The notes under the pieces are model-generated. The model searched no databases. It was not told the origin of the DNA and saw nothing but the letters and a program-made list of their open reading frames with translations. Positions 1 through 7,739 of a DNA stretch of 64,000 nucleotides are shown in pieces; the stretch's first letter is position 1; each line of letters begins with the position of its first letter. The position numbers and the translations under genes were made by a program. This DNA comes from Sphingomonas morindae (lineage in GTDB: Bacteria > Pseudomonadota > Alphaproteobacteria > Sphingomonadales > Sphingomonadaceae). Location of the stretch: positions 2,186,001 through 2,250,000 of the forward strand of contig NZ_CP084930.1 in NCBI RefSeq assembly GCF_023822065.1, given 5' to 3'.

Positions 1-815
1 CGCGCTACGGCCCGCAGAGCGGCCAACCGGTGGGCTATGGCGAGACGGTGCGGCTCGGCCCCGTTTCGGCGCGCTTCGTGCCCGCCGGCCATGTGCTCGG
101 CTCGGCCCAGATCGTGCTGGAGAAGGGCGCGGAGCGGGTGGTCGTCTCGGGCGATTACAAGCGCCGCGCGGATCCCACCTGCGCCCCGTTCGAGCCGGTG
201 CCGTGCGACATTTTCGTCACCGAGGCGACCTTCGGCCTGCCCGTGTTCCGCCATCCCGACACCGGCGCCGAAATCGACCGGCTTCTGGAGGCGCTGCACG
301 CCAATCCCGACCGCTCGGTGCTGGTCGGCGCCTATGCGCTGGGCAAGGCGCAGCGGGTGATTGCCGAGCTGCGCCTGCGCGGCCATGCGGCCCCCATCTA
401 TCTTCACGGCGCGCTGGAGCGGCTCTGCGCGCTCTACGAGACGCTGGGCGTGGCGCTCGGGCCGCTGCTGCCCGCCACCGGCGCGCCGGCCTCGGCGCTG
501 CGCGGTGCGATCGTGCTGGCGCCGCCCTCCGCGCTCAACGATCGCTGGTCGCGCCGGCTGCCCGATCCCATCACCGCCATGGCCAGCGGCTGGATGCGCG
601 TGCGCCAGCGCGCGCGGCAGAAGAATGTCGAGCTGCCGCTCGTCATTTCCGACCATGCCGATTGGGACGAACTGACCGAAACGGTGGCGGAAATCAGGCC
701 GGGCGAACTGTGGGTGACGCATGGCCGCGAGGAGGCGCTGGTCCATTGGTGCGCCCAGCGGCAGATCCGCGCCCGCGCGCTCGCGCTGATCGGCTATGAG
801 GATGAGGATGACTAG
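1..815 (+). CDS. Ligase-associated DNA exonuclease (metallo-beta-lactamase/beta-CASP fold), 5'-truncated
   Basis: The open frame runs in from the window edge (first full codon at 3); the GTG at 30 is probably internal because the frame stays open and conserved-looking before it. The visible 261-plus residues match the C-terminal part of the exonuclease encoded with bacterial ATP-dependent DNA ligases in DNA damage response clusters: an AGHVLGSAQ segment, VSGDYKRR, then SDHADWDEL and VTHGREEALVHWC, which are metal-site and beta-CASP type motifs. The N-terminal HxHxDH metal motif would lie outside the window. The family is thought to process DNA ends, with a partner ATP-dependent ligase. Such a ligase is present at 12579-14204 but not adjacent, which is unusual. 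Confidence 0.85.
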   Translation, partial: RYGPQSGQPVGYGETVRLGPVSARFVPAGHVLGSAQIVLEKGAERVVVSGDYKRRADPTCAPFEPVPCDIFVTEATFGLPVFRHPDTGAEIDRLLEALHANPDRSVLVGAYALGKAQRVIAELRLRGHAAPIYLHGALERLCALYETLGVALGPLLPATGAPASALRGAIVLAPPSALNDRWSRRLPDPITAMASGWMRVRQRARQKNVELPLVISDHADWDELTETVAEIRPGELWVTHGREEALVHWCAQRQIRARALALIGYEDEDD

Positions 816-897
816 CCGGCGCGTGCGGATCGGGCGCCGAGCGGAGCATCCGGTTCTACAGACCTCCGGTCACGTGAAAATATCCTGTACCTTGCTT

Positions 898-914
898 CAC
901 CTCAAGTTCAGGTG
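898..914. promoter_or_regulatory. 17-bp palindromic operator-like site in the 143-bp gap before the GT2-GtrA gene
   Basis: The sequence CACCTCAAGTTCAGGTG matches its own reverse complement at 14 of 17 positions. On the minus strand, TTGAGG (905-900) and TATTTT (882-877) are separated by exactly 17 bases, a good sigma-70 arrangement overlapping the palindrome. The CCTCAAGTT half resembles MerR/SoxR-type boxes, but no MerR gene is visible here. The regulator is unknown; this is a sequence-based guess. Confidence 0.35.
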
Positions 915-958
915 GCGGGGGCACACCGTGGCACTGAATGTGGCGTGGAGTGACATAG

Positions 959-2104
959 ATGGCGACCCGTCTGGCCGATCCCGTCCCGCCGCCGCGCGGG
1001 CAGCCTGCGGATCGCCCGGAGGCCGGCTATGCACTCGCGGTGATCGTGCCGACCTTCAACGAGGCCGCCAATGTCGCCCGCATCGTCGCAACGCTGGACG
1101 CGGCGCTGGCCGGCATCGCCTATGAGATCCTGTTCGTCGACGATTGGTCGGGCGACGGCACCGCCGCGGCGATCGCCGCGGTTGCGCGCGGCCGCGCCGA
1201 CATCCGCGTGCTGCGCCGCTATGGCCGGCGCGGCCTTTCCTCGGCCGTGATCGAGGGCATGATGGCGACCATGGCGCCCGTCGTCGCGGTGATCGACGGG
1301 GACGGCCAGCATGACGAGCGGCTGCTGCCGCGCCTCTACGCGCTGGTGGCGAGCGGCGAGGCCGATATCGCGATCGGCTCGCGCTATTGCGCGCGCGGAT
1401 CGACGGGGGAGTGGGACGCGGCGCGGCTCCGCACCAGCCGCCTCGCCACGCGCCTGTCGCGCTGGGTGCTGAAGGTGCGCGTCGAGGATCCGATGAGCGG
1501 CTTCTTCGCGGTGCGTCGCGACCGGGTCGAGGCGCTGCTCCCGCAGCTTTCGGGCAAAGGCTTCAAGATCCTGTTCGATCTGCTCAGCGCCGGCGGCCCG
1601 CCGCCGCGCGTGGTGGAACTGCCCTTCCGCTTCCGCTGCCGCGCCGAGGGCGAAAGCAAGCTCGGTCCCGGCGTGGCGCTGGATTATGGCGTGATGATCG
1701 CCGAGCGGCTGATCAGCCGGCTGCTGCCCGCGCGCTTCGTGCTGTTCGCGCTGGTCGGCAGCCTCGGGCTTGGCGTGCACCTGGCGGTGCTGCGCGCGCT
1801 GCTCGGCGCCGGCGCCGCCTTTTCGCGCGCGCAGGCCGCCGCCGTGGTGACCGCAATCGCCTTCAACTTCCTCCTCAACAACAGCCTGACCTTCCGCGAC
1901 CGGCGGCTGCGCGGCAAGCGGCTGCTGCTTGGCTTGGCCAGCTTCTACGCGGTGTGCGGCTTGGGCGCGCTCGCCAATATCGGCACCGGCTCCGTGCTCT
2001 TCGCGGCGCATAGCCGCTGGTGGGTGTCGGGCGTGGCGGGCGCGGTTGTCGGCTCCTTGTGGAATTTCGCGGCCTCCGCGCTGGTGACGTGGCGCAAGCG
2101 CTGA
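959..2104 (+). CDS. GT2-family glycosyltransferase fused to a GtrA-like membrane domain
   Basis: 381 residues. The N-terminal half (about 25-240) is a dolichol-phosphate mannosyltransferase-like GT2 domain: VIVPTFNEAANV, the acidic FVDDWSGDGT and the DxD-type VIDGDGQHD nucleotide-sugar/metal motif, followed by DPMSGFFAVRR. The C-terminal part (about 255-380) is a four-helix GtrA domain ending in SLWNFAASALVTWRKR. Such fusions load a sugar onto polyprenyl phosphate and present it across the inner membrane for glycosylation of lipids or surface polymers. The next gene, a GT39-type membrane glycosyltransferase, starts 2 bases after this stop and is the likely consumer of the lipid-linked sugar. 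The exact sugar cannot be read from the sequence. Confidence 0.88.
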   Translation: MATRLADPVPPPRGQPADRPEAGYALAVIVPTFNEAANVARIVATLDAALAGIAYEILFVDDWSGDGTAAAIAAVARGRADIRVLRRYGRRGLSSAVIEGMMATMAPVVAVIDGDGQHDERLLPRLYALVASGEADIAIGSRYCARGSTGEWDAARLRTSRLATRLSRWVLKVRVEDPMSGFFAVRRDRVEALLPQLSGKGFKILFDLLSAGGPPPRVVELPFRFRCRAEGESKLGPGVALDYGVMIAERLISRLLPARFVLFALVGSLGLGVHLAVLRALLGAGAAFSRAQAAAVVTAIAFNFLLNNSLTFRDRRLRGKRLLLGLASFYAVCGLGALANIGTGSVLFAAHSRWWVSGVAGAVVGSLWNFAASALVTWRKR

Positions 2105-2106
2105 GC

Positions 2107-3591
2107 GTGCGATCGCGTTCGGGAGGGCTGGCCGGCGCGCTGCTGCTGCTGGCGGCGGTGGCGCTCCGCTGGCGCGCGCTGGGCAACCCCGTCATCCATA
2201 TCGACGAGCAATTCTACTTTCTCGTCGGCGGCCGCATGCTCGAGGGCGCGCTGCCCTTTGTCGACATTTTCGATCGCAAGCCGGTCGGCCTGTTCCTGAT
2301 CTACGCCGCCTGCCGCTGGATCGGCGGCGCCAGCCCGCTCGCCTACCAAGTCCCCGCGCTGCTCTGCGCCTGGGCGACGGCGCTGCTGATCCACGGCCTG
2401 GCGCGCCGCTTCGCCGGGCCGATCGCCGCGCTGGGCGCGGGGCTGCTCTATCTCGTCTGGCTGACGCTCGCCGGCGGGGAGGGCGGGCAGGCGCCCGTCT
2501 TCTATACGCCGCTGGTGGCGGGCGCGGCGGCGCTGATCGCGCGCCGGCTCGCGGGCTCGCGCCCGGCTGGCTGGCGGGGCACCGGATGCGCGGCGATGCT
2601 GCTGATCGGCCTGGCGCTCCAGATCAAATATAGCGTGGTGTTCGAGGGGCTGTATCTTGGGCTGGTGCTGCTCGCCGCCGCCTGGCGCGATGGGCGCCGC
2701 CCCGCCGCGCTGGCGCTCGACGCGCTTGTCTGGATCGGTTGCGCGCTGCTGCCGACGGCGGCGGCGGCGGCCTGGTACGGCGCGATCGGCCAGGGCGGGG
2801 CGTGGTATTTCGCCAACATCGCCTCGATCCTCGCGCGCCGGCCCGAGGCGCCGGCAATGGTGGCGGAGCGTATCCGCGTCATGCTCGCGTTGATGCTGCC
2901 GCTGGTGCTGGCGGTGCCGCTGCGGCGCTGGACGGGCGCGCGGCCGACGGACGCGGGCGCGAGCGCGGCGCTGCGTTTCGTGGATGGCTGGGCGGCTTCG
3001 GCGCTGCTCGGCGTGGTGCTGTTCGGCACCTGGTTCAACCATTATGCCTTGCCGCTCTTCGCGCCCTTCGCGGCGGCGGCCGCCCCGCTCGGCCGCCGCA
3101 CGATCGGGCGCGTCTATCTGGTGCTGGCGCTGGCGATCGGCACGGTCTGGGGGCAGCGGCTGCTGCTGCGGCACCAGCATTCGCGCGGCGATGCCCGCGT
3201 GCTGGCGGCGGCGACGGCGGCGGCGCGGGGCGCGACGGGCTGTCTGTTCGTCTATGACGGCTATCCCGCTTGGTACGATACGACCCACAGCTGCCTGCCC
3301 ACGACCCGGCCCTTTCCCGCGCATCTCCAGGCGCTCAACGAGCAGGGCGCGACCGGGATCGACGAGGTGCGCGAGGTGCGGCGGATCATGGACGCGCGGC
3401 CAAGCCGCGTGATGACGCTGACGCCACGCTATGCGGGCGAAAATCTGGCGGCGCGCGCGATCGTGGCGGCGCGGCTGGCGCGGGGCTATCGCGTGCTGCT
3501 GCGCGCGCCCATCGATGGGCGGATCCTGCTTGTCTATGCGCGGCGCGACACGGTGCCCGCCGATCGGCCGGCGCTTACGCTTCCTCGCTGA
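2107..3591 (+). CDS. GT39/ArnT-like integral membrane glycosyltransferase
   Basis: 494 residues from GTG 2107, chosen because it follows the upstream stop by 2 bases; a frame-open GTG at 2020 would overlap the GtrA domain. The N-terminus carries the acidic HIDEQFYFLVGGRMLEG and FVDIFDRKPVG signature of lipid-phosphate-sugar dependent glycosyltransferases, followed by about ten hydrophobic segments and a soluble C-terminal stretch. This places it in the GT39/PMT-ArnT superfamily acting at the periplasmic face of the inner membrane. It is almost certainly co-transcribed with the GT2-GtrA gene. The acceptor is unknown. Its last 17 bases overlap the 3' end of the convergent FUSC-like gene. Confidence 0.8.
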   Translation: MRSRSGGLAGALLLLAAVALRWRALGNPVIHIDEQFYFLVGGRMLEGALPFVDIFDRKPVGLFLIYAACRWIGGASPLAYQVPALLCAWATALLIHGLARRFAGPIAALGAGLLYLVWLTLAGGEGGQAPVFYTPLVAGAAALIARRLAGSRPAGWRGTGCAAMLLIGLALQIKYSVVFEGLYLGLVLLAAAWRDGRRPAALALDALVWIGCALLPTAAAAAWYGAIGQGGAWYFANIASILARRPEAPAMVAERIRVMLALMLPLVLAVPLRRWTGARPTDAGASAALRFVDGWAASALLGVVLFGTWFNHYALPLFAPFAAAAAPLGRRTIGRVYLVLALAIGTVWGQRLLLRHQHSRGDARVLAAATAAARGATGCLFVYDGYPAWYDTTHSCLPTTRPFPAHLQALNEQGATGIDEVREVRRIMDARPSRVMTLTPRYAGENLAARAIVAARLARGYRVLLRAPIDGRILLVYARRDTVPADRPALTLPR

Positions 3592-4135
3592 GCCGCGCGC
3601 GCAGCCAGCCCGCCGGGGCGGCGACCGCGAAGGCCGAGGCGATTCCCCAGCAGACCTCGGTGATCCGCGCCACCATCATCTGCCCGGCGCTGTTCTGGTG
3701 GGGCACCAGCAGGATGATCGTCGCCGTCACGCCCGAGAGCCGCGCCGCGCTGGCGATGTTCGCGCTCCACGCGGCGAGAACGGCGATCGCCACCGCGCCG
3801 GCATAGCGCGGCACCAGCGGCAGCGGCCATTGCGCGAAGGCGAGGCCGACCAGGCCGCCCAGCGCCGCGCCGAGCGCCTGGTCGCGCGCGGTGGAGCGGA
3901 CCGCCGCGAGATCCGTCTGCGCCACCACCAGCGCCGTGATCGCTGCCCAGAAGCCCTCGCGCAGGCCGATCGCGCGGGTCGGCAGATAGGCGAGCAGCGC
4001 CGCCGTCACCGCCAGCCCGGCATGGACGAGCCCATCGGCCAGCCGGTCGATCGTCGGCATCCGCTTGGCGGCGGTGGCGGAAAGCCGGGCGAGGCGGCGC
4101 GAGCGGGCGCGGGCGGTGCCGGAGCGGGAAGGCAT
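3575..4135 (-). CDS. FUSC-like (aromatic acid exporter-type) inner membrane protein, short form
   Basis: 186 residues. After a basic N-terminus (about 1-30) there are about five hydrophobic segments with the FUSC/YccS-like pattern: a GFWAAITALVVAQTDLAAVRS segment and then RDQALGAALGGLVGL. It is about half the length of usual FUSC transporters and lacks their soluble C-terminal part. It may pair with itself or another subunit. A longer FUSC protein is encoded at 33866-34912. Substrate is unknown. Its stop lies inside the end of the convergent glycosyltransferase gene. Confidence 0.65.
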   Translation of the reverse strand: MPSRSGTARARSRRLARLSATAAKRMPTIDRLADGLVHAGLAVTAALLAYLPTRAIGLREGFWAAITALVVAQTDLAAVRSTARDQALGAALGGLVGLAFAQWPLPLVPRYAGAVAIAVLAAWSANIASAARLSGVTATIILLVPHQNSAGQMMVARITEVCWGIASAFAVAAPAGWLRARLSEEA

Positions 4136-4174
4136 GCGCGTCTAAGCCCCTGTCGTCGCGAGCGGTTCCCCAGC

Positions 4175-4420
4175 TTAGCGGCGGGCGAGCAGAAGGTCGC
4201 GCGCGGCGTTCACGCGCGCCGCCAGCGCGGCGCTGCCCCCGGCATCGGGATGGACGCGGGCGATCAGGCGGCGATGCGCGGCGACGATCTCCTCGGCCGA
4301 GGCATCGGCGCGCACCGCCAGCAGCGCGCGCGCCTCGGCGTGGCTGAGCGCGGGCTTCTGCCGGCGCTGCGCGAGCCACCAGATCGCCGCGAGCAGCGCC
4401 AGGACGACGATGAGCTTCAT
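4175..4420 (-). CDS. Small membrane-anchored J-domain protein
   Basis: 81 residues from ATG 4420, 10 bases after the mipZ stop. Residues 2-17 form one hydrophobic helix. The rest is a minimal J domain with ALLAVRADASAEEIVAAHRRL (helix I/II) and the diagnostic HPD tripeptide in RVHPDAGGSA, then the helix III segment ARVNAARDLLLARR. J domains stimulate DnaK ATPase, so this would recruit DnaK to the cytoplasmic face of the membrane. The location downstream of mipZ suggests co-transcription, but a functional link to division is inference. Confidence 0.82.
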   Translation of the reverse strand: MKLIVVLALLAAIWWLAQRRQKPALSHAEARALLAVRADASAEEIVAAHRRLIARVHPDAGGSAALAARVNAARDLLLARR

Positions 4421-4430
4421 GCGGCCGCGC

Positions 4431-5231
4431 TCACGCGGCGGCGGGCCGGTCGCGGTTGAACAAGGTGGGCGCCTCGGGCAGCTCGAGCCCCGACACCATC
4501 TCGCGCAGCTCCTGGCGCGCGGCGACATGGCTGAGCCCCGCCTCGCGGATCGCGCCGAGATCGAGCAGGGTGAGCCCGCGCGGGAAGAGCTCGCGATAGA
4601 TCACGCGCTCGCCGAGGCCGGGGATGACGCGGAAGCCCACGCGCTTGGACAATTCGTCCACGGCTTGGCCGACGCGGCGCATATTCTTGGCCTCCAGATG
4701 CTGGAGGCGGTTGCGCAGCACCACCCAATCCACCGTGCCGCCATCGGATTTGGCGCGCGCCTTGCGCGCATCCCACACCACTTCGGCGTAGAAGCTCGGG
4801 CGCTTGATACGATAGGTTTCGGGATCGACCTGGCCGATCAGATCGAGATCGATGAAGCTGTCGTTGATCGGCGTGACGAGCGTATCGGCGCGCGCCGCCG
4901 CCTTCATGGCGTGCGGATCGTCACGGCCGGGCGTGTCGACCACCACGAACTCGGCCTCTTCGGCGAGCGCGGCGATGCGATCCTCGATGCCGTCGCCCCG
5001 GGCGGGATCGAACACCTCGAACCGCGGCGTCGCCAGCTCCACCGAATCGCGGCGCATGGTCGCGGCGCGGTTCTCGAGATAGCGGACCATGGTGCGCTGG
5101 CGCGTATCGAGATCGATCGCGGCGACGCTGCGTCCCTGGGCGGCGAGCGCCACCGCGACATGCACCGCCGTGGTGGATTTGCCGGTGCCGCCTTTCTCGT
5201 TGGCGAAGACGATAATATGGGCACGGGGCAC
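4431..5231 (-). CDS. mipZ: Division plane positioning ATPase MipZ (ParA/MinD family)
   Basis: 266 residues from GTG 5231 (VPRAHIIVFANEKGG). The deviant Walker A motif ANEKGGTGKSTTAVH lies at about residues 9-23, the Walker B/switch segment FVVVDTPGRDDPHAM near 95-110. The length and the long middle section after ARADTLVTPIND fit MipZ rather than plasmid ParA; no parB is adjacent. In Caulobacter, MipZ binds ParB at the poles and forms a gradient that inhibits FtsZ polymerisation away from mid-cell. It is divergent from panC across 107 bases, with the mini J-domain gene downstream. Confidence 0.92.
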   Translation of the reverse strand: MPRAHIIVFANEKGGTGKSTTAVHVAVALAAQGRSVAAIDLDTRQRTMVRYLENRAATMRRDSVELATPRFEVFDPARGDGIEDRIAALAEEAEFVVVDTPGRDDPHAMKAAARADTLVTPINDSFIDLDLIGQVDPETYRIKRPSFYAEVVWDARKARAKSDGGTVDWVVLRNRLQHLEAKNMRRVGQAVDELSKRVGFRVIPGLGERVIYRELFPRGLTLLDLGAIREAGLSHVAARQELREMVSGLELPEAPTLFNRDRPAAA

Positions 5232-5338
5232 GGACTTGCCTCTTGTTAGCGATCGCGGCGATCGGGAGCGGCCCCCTTGATTTGGACGGGCGCTCGCCCC
5301 ACAGAGCGCGGCCAAGACATATCGGAGCGCTGCGTCCC

Positions 5339-6184
5339 GTGCAAATCATCCGTGACCTGCCGGCTTTGCGCGCCACGCTGGGCGAGCGTCGCCTCGCCGG
5401 GGATCGAATCGCGCTGGTGCCGACGATGGGGGCGCTCCATGCCGGGCATGTCGCGCTGATCGAGGAGGCGCGCCGCCGGGCGCCGCTGGTGGTGGCGTCG
5501 ATCTTCGTCAATCCCCGCCAGTTCGCACCCGGCGAGGATCTGGACCGCTATCCGCGCCGCGAACGTGCCGATGCGCAGATGCTCGAGGAGGCGGGCTGCG
5601 CCCTGCTCTGGGCGCCCAGCGCCGACACCATGTATCCCCAAGGCTTCGCCACCAGCGTGACGGTGGGCGGCCCGTCCGAGCCGCTGGAAGGCGCGGCCCG
5701 GCCCGGCCATTTCGACGGCGTGGCGACGGTGGTGCTCAAGCTGCTCAACCAGGTTCAGCCCGATGTCGCGCTGTTCGGCGAGAAGGATTGGCAGCAGCTT
5801 GCGGTGATCCGCCGGCTGGTGGCGGATCTCGATCTCGCCGCCGAGATCGTGGGCGTGCCGATCGTGCGCGACGATCAGGGCCTCGCCCTCTCCTCGCGCA
5901 ACGCCTATCTCACGCCGGAGGAGCTGGCCGCCGCCCGGGCCCTGCCGCGCGCGCTGGGCGAGGCGGCGGGCGCCATTCTGAAGGGCCAGCCGGTCGAGGC
6001 GGCGCTCGCCACCGCCTGCGCGCGGCTGAGCGAGGCGGGCTTCTCGGCGATCGACTATGTGTCGCTGCGCGATGCCGAGACGCTGGCGCCGCTCGACGCG
6101 CTGGGCGAGCGGCCGGCGCGGCTTCTGGCGGCGGCGAAGATCGGCGCCGCGCGGCTGCTCGACAATCTGGCGGTGGCGCGCTGA
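5339..6184 (+). CDS. panC: Pantoate--beta-alanine ligase
   Basis: 281 residues from GTG 5339. It shows the nucleotidyltransferase-fold motifs of PanC: LVPTMGALHAGHVALI (HIGH-like), IFVNPRQFAPGEDLDRYPR, RPGHFDGVATVVLKLLNQV, GEKDWQQL and the KMSKS-like ALSSRNAYL. It condenses pantoate with beta-alanine using ATP, the last step of pantothenate (vitamin B5/CoA) synthesis, in the cytoplasm. An upstream in-frame start at 5243 was rejected because it would run into the mipZ start region and adds non-conserved sequence. It stands alone here without panB or panD. Confidence 0.95.
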   Translation: MQIIRDLPALRATLGERRLAGDRIALVPTMGALHAGHVALIEEARRRAPLVVASIFVNPRQFAPGEDLDRYPRRERADAQMLEEAGCALLWAPSADTMYPQGFATSVTVGGPSEPLEGAARPGHFDGVATVVLKLLNQVQPDVALFGEKDWQQLAVIRRLVADLDLAAEIVGVPIVRDDQGLALSSRNAYLTPEELAAARALPRALGEAAGAILKGQPVEAALATACARLSEAGFSAIDYVSLRDAETLAPLDALGERPARLLAAAKIGAARLLDNLAVAR

Positions 6185-6243
6185 GCGCCTCCGCTGCGTC
6201 TTTGGTCTAGTCGCCCGGCTAATCCGCAGGCCCGGCGCCCGTC

Positions 6244-6258
6244 TTAACCAATTTTTTG
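6244..6258 (+). promoter_or_regulatory. CtrA-like half site upstream of the 98-residue SEL1-like gene
   Basis: TTAACCA is followed at the right spacing by TTTG, giving TTAA-N7-TTTG, a three-of-four match to the second half of the alphaproteobacterial CtrA box (TTAA-N7-TTAA). It lies 48 bases before the ATG at 6306. One half is imperfect, so this is only a candidate. Confidence 0.3.
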
Positions 6259-6305
6259 GCCGCCGCCGCCAGACTCCGGGTCATGGCGAAGGATGAGCGA
6301 CGATC

Positions 6306-6602
6306 ATGGCGAATTCGATTCACTCTGCACGTTTCCTGATGGAATCCCGACAGGCCGAGGCCGCGATGGACGAGGCCGAGGCTTTGTACGATCTCGGCAT
6401 CGCCTGCTCCACCGGTGCACGCGGCGAAGCCGTCGATCTGATCGAGGCGCATAAATGGTTCAATCTCGCGTCGGTGGCGGGCTCGCTCGATGCGCAGCGC
6501 TGCCGCGCCGAGATCGCCGAGGAGATGACCGCGCGCGAGATCGTCGAGGCGCAGCGCAAGGCGCGGGCCTGGCTTTCGCAGCGGACCGCCCGCGCGGCCT
6601 GA
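6306..6602 (+). CDS. Small SEL1-repeat-like protein
   Basis: 98 residues. The centre, from EALYDLGIACSTG to IEAHKWFNLASVAGSLDAQR, has the alanine/glycine spacing and A-x-K-W-F/Y signature of a SEL1 (TPR-like) repeat, with a helical KARAWLSQRTARAA tail. SEL1 repeats mediate protein-protein contacts. No signal peptide or membrane segment is seen, so it is probably cytoplasmic. A CtrA-like half site precedes it. The stop codon abuts the stop of the convergent GNAT gene with no bases between them. The biological role is not known. Confidence 0.7.
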   Translation: MANSIHSARFLMESRQAEAAMDEAEALYDLGIACSTGARGEAVDLIEAHKWFNLASVAGSLDAQRCRAEIAEEMTAREIVEAQRKARAWLSQRTARAA

Positions 6603-7739
6603 CTATTCCCCTTCCTTGCGGAAGGGGGTGAGGGCGGCGAGCGCATCCATGTCCTGCGCGACCATCTCGGTCTCGCGGACGAGGAAATCCTCGACCGCGG
6701 CCCTGAAGCCCGGATGCGGGATATGATGGGCCGAAAAGGTGGGCACCGGCGCATAGCCCCGCGCCAGCTTGTGCTCGCCCTGCGCGCCGGCTTCCACCCG
6801 CGCCAGCCCGCGGGCGATCGCGGCTTCGATCGCCTGATAATAGCAAAGCTCGAAATGGAGGAAGGGCACCTCCTCGGTACAGCCCCAATAGCGGCCGTAG
6901 AGCGCGTCCGCGCCGATCAGGTTCAGCGCGCCGGCGATCGGGCGGCCGTTGCGATAGGCCAGGAAGAGCAGCACCTTGTCCGGCATCTTCGCGCTCAGCA
7001 GCGGGAAGAAGGCGCGGGTGAGATAGGGCCGGCCCCATTTGCGGCTGCCGGTATCCTGGTAGAAGGCCCAGAAGGCGTCCCACTCGGCGCGGCCGATCTC
7101 GGCGCCCGGCACCGCGCGGAATTCCAGCCCCGCCCGGGCGGCGGCGCGTTCCTTGCGGATCGCCTTGCGCTTGCGCGAGGCGAGCGCGGCGAGAAACGCC
7201 TCGAAATCCGCATAGCCCTGATTGTGCCAGTGGAACTGGCTGCCGGTGCGAATCAGCCAGCCGGCCTCGCGGAACAGCGCAACCTGGTCCGGCGCGAGGA
7301 ACGTGGCATGCGCCGAGGAAAGATCATGCTCGGCCACCAGCGCTTCGGCGGCGGCGATCAGCGCCGGCGCGGCGGCCGGATCGCGCAGCAACAGGCGCGG
7401 CCCCGGCACCGGGGTGAAGGGCACGGCGATCTGGAGCTTGGGATAATAGGCGCCGCCCGCGCGCGTCCAGGCATCGGCCCAGCTATGGTCGAACACATAT
7501 TCGCCCTGGCTGTGGCTCTTGGCGAAGGCGGGGAGGATCCCATCGGGCCGGCCGTCGTCACCCTCCACGAGGATCGGCACGGGCTGCCAGCCGGCGCGCG
7601 CGGTGGCGCTGCCCGATTCTTCGAGCGCGGCGAAGAAGGCGTGGCTCACAAAGGGATTGGCGGTGCCGGCACAGGCATCCCAGGCGGCGGGATCGATCGC
7701 CGCCACACCCTTTTCCACCCGCGCTATCGCCGCGCTCAT
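6603..7739 (-). CDS. FemAB-like GNAT-fold acyltransferase (DUF482 family)
   Basis: 378 residues from ATG 7739, which overlaps the TGA of the upstream gene by 4 bases. Recognisable family segments are NPFVSHAFFAALEESGSA near the N-terminus, the FDHSWADAWTRAGGAYYPKL stretch, WHNQGYADFEAFLAAL, a RKRKAIRKER motif, and a C-terminal RYWGCTEEVPFLHFELCYYQ followed by EAGAQGEHKLARGY. This family is annotated as peptidoglycan-biosynthesis-like N-acyltransferase, but its substrate is not established. It is last in a minus-strand run with GDPD, RidA, HAD and DUF3572 genes. Confidence 0.82.
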   Translation of the reverse strand: MSAAIARVEKGVAAIDPAAWDACAGTANPFVSHAFFAALEESGSATARAGWQPVPILVEGDDGRPDGILPAFAKSHSQGEYVFDHSWADAWTRAGGAYYPKLQIAVPFTPVPGPRLLLRDPAAAPALIAAAEALVAEHDLSSAHATFLAPDQVALFREAGWLIRTGSQFHWHNQGYADFEAFLAALASRKRKAIRKERAAARAGLEFRAVPGAEIGRAEWDAFWAFYQDTGSRKWGRPYLTRAFFPLLSAKMPDKVLLFLAYRNGRPIAGALNLIGADALYGRYWGCTEEVPFLHFELCYYQAIEAAIARGLARVEAGAQGEHKLARGYAPVPTFSAHHIPHPGFRAAVEDFLVRETEMVAQDMDALAALTPFRKEGE

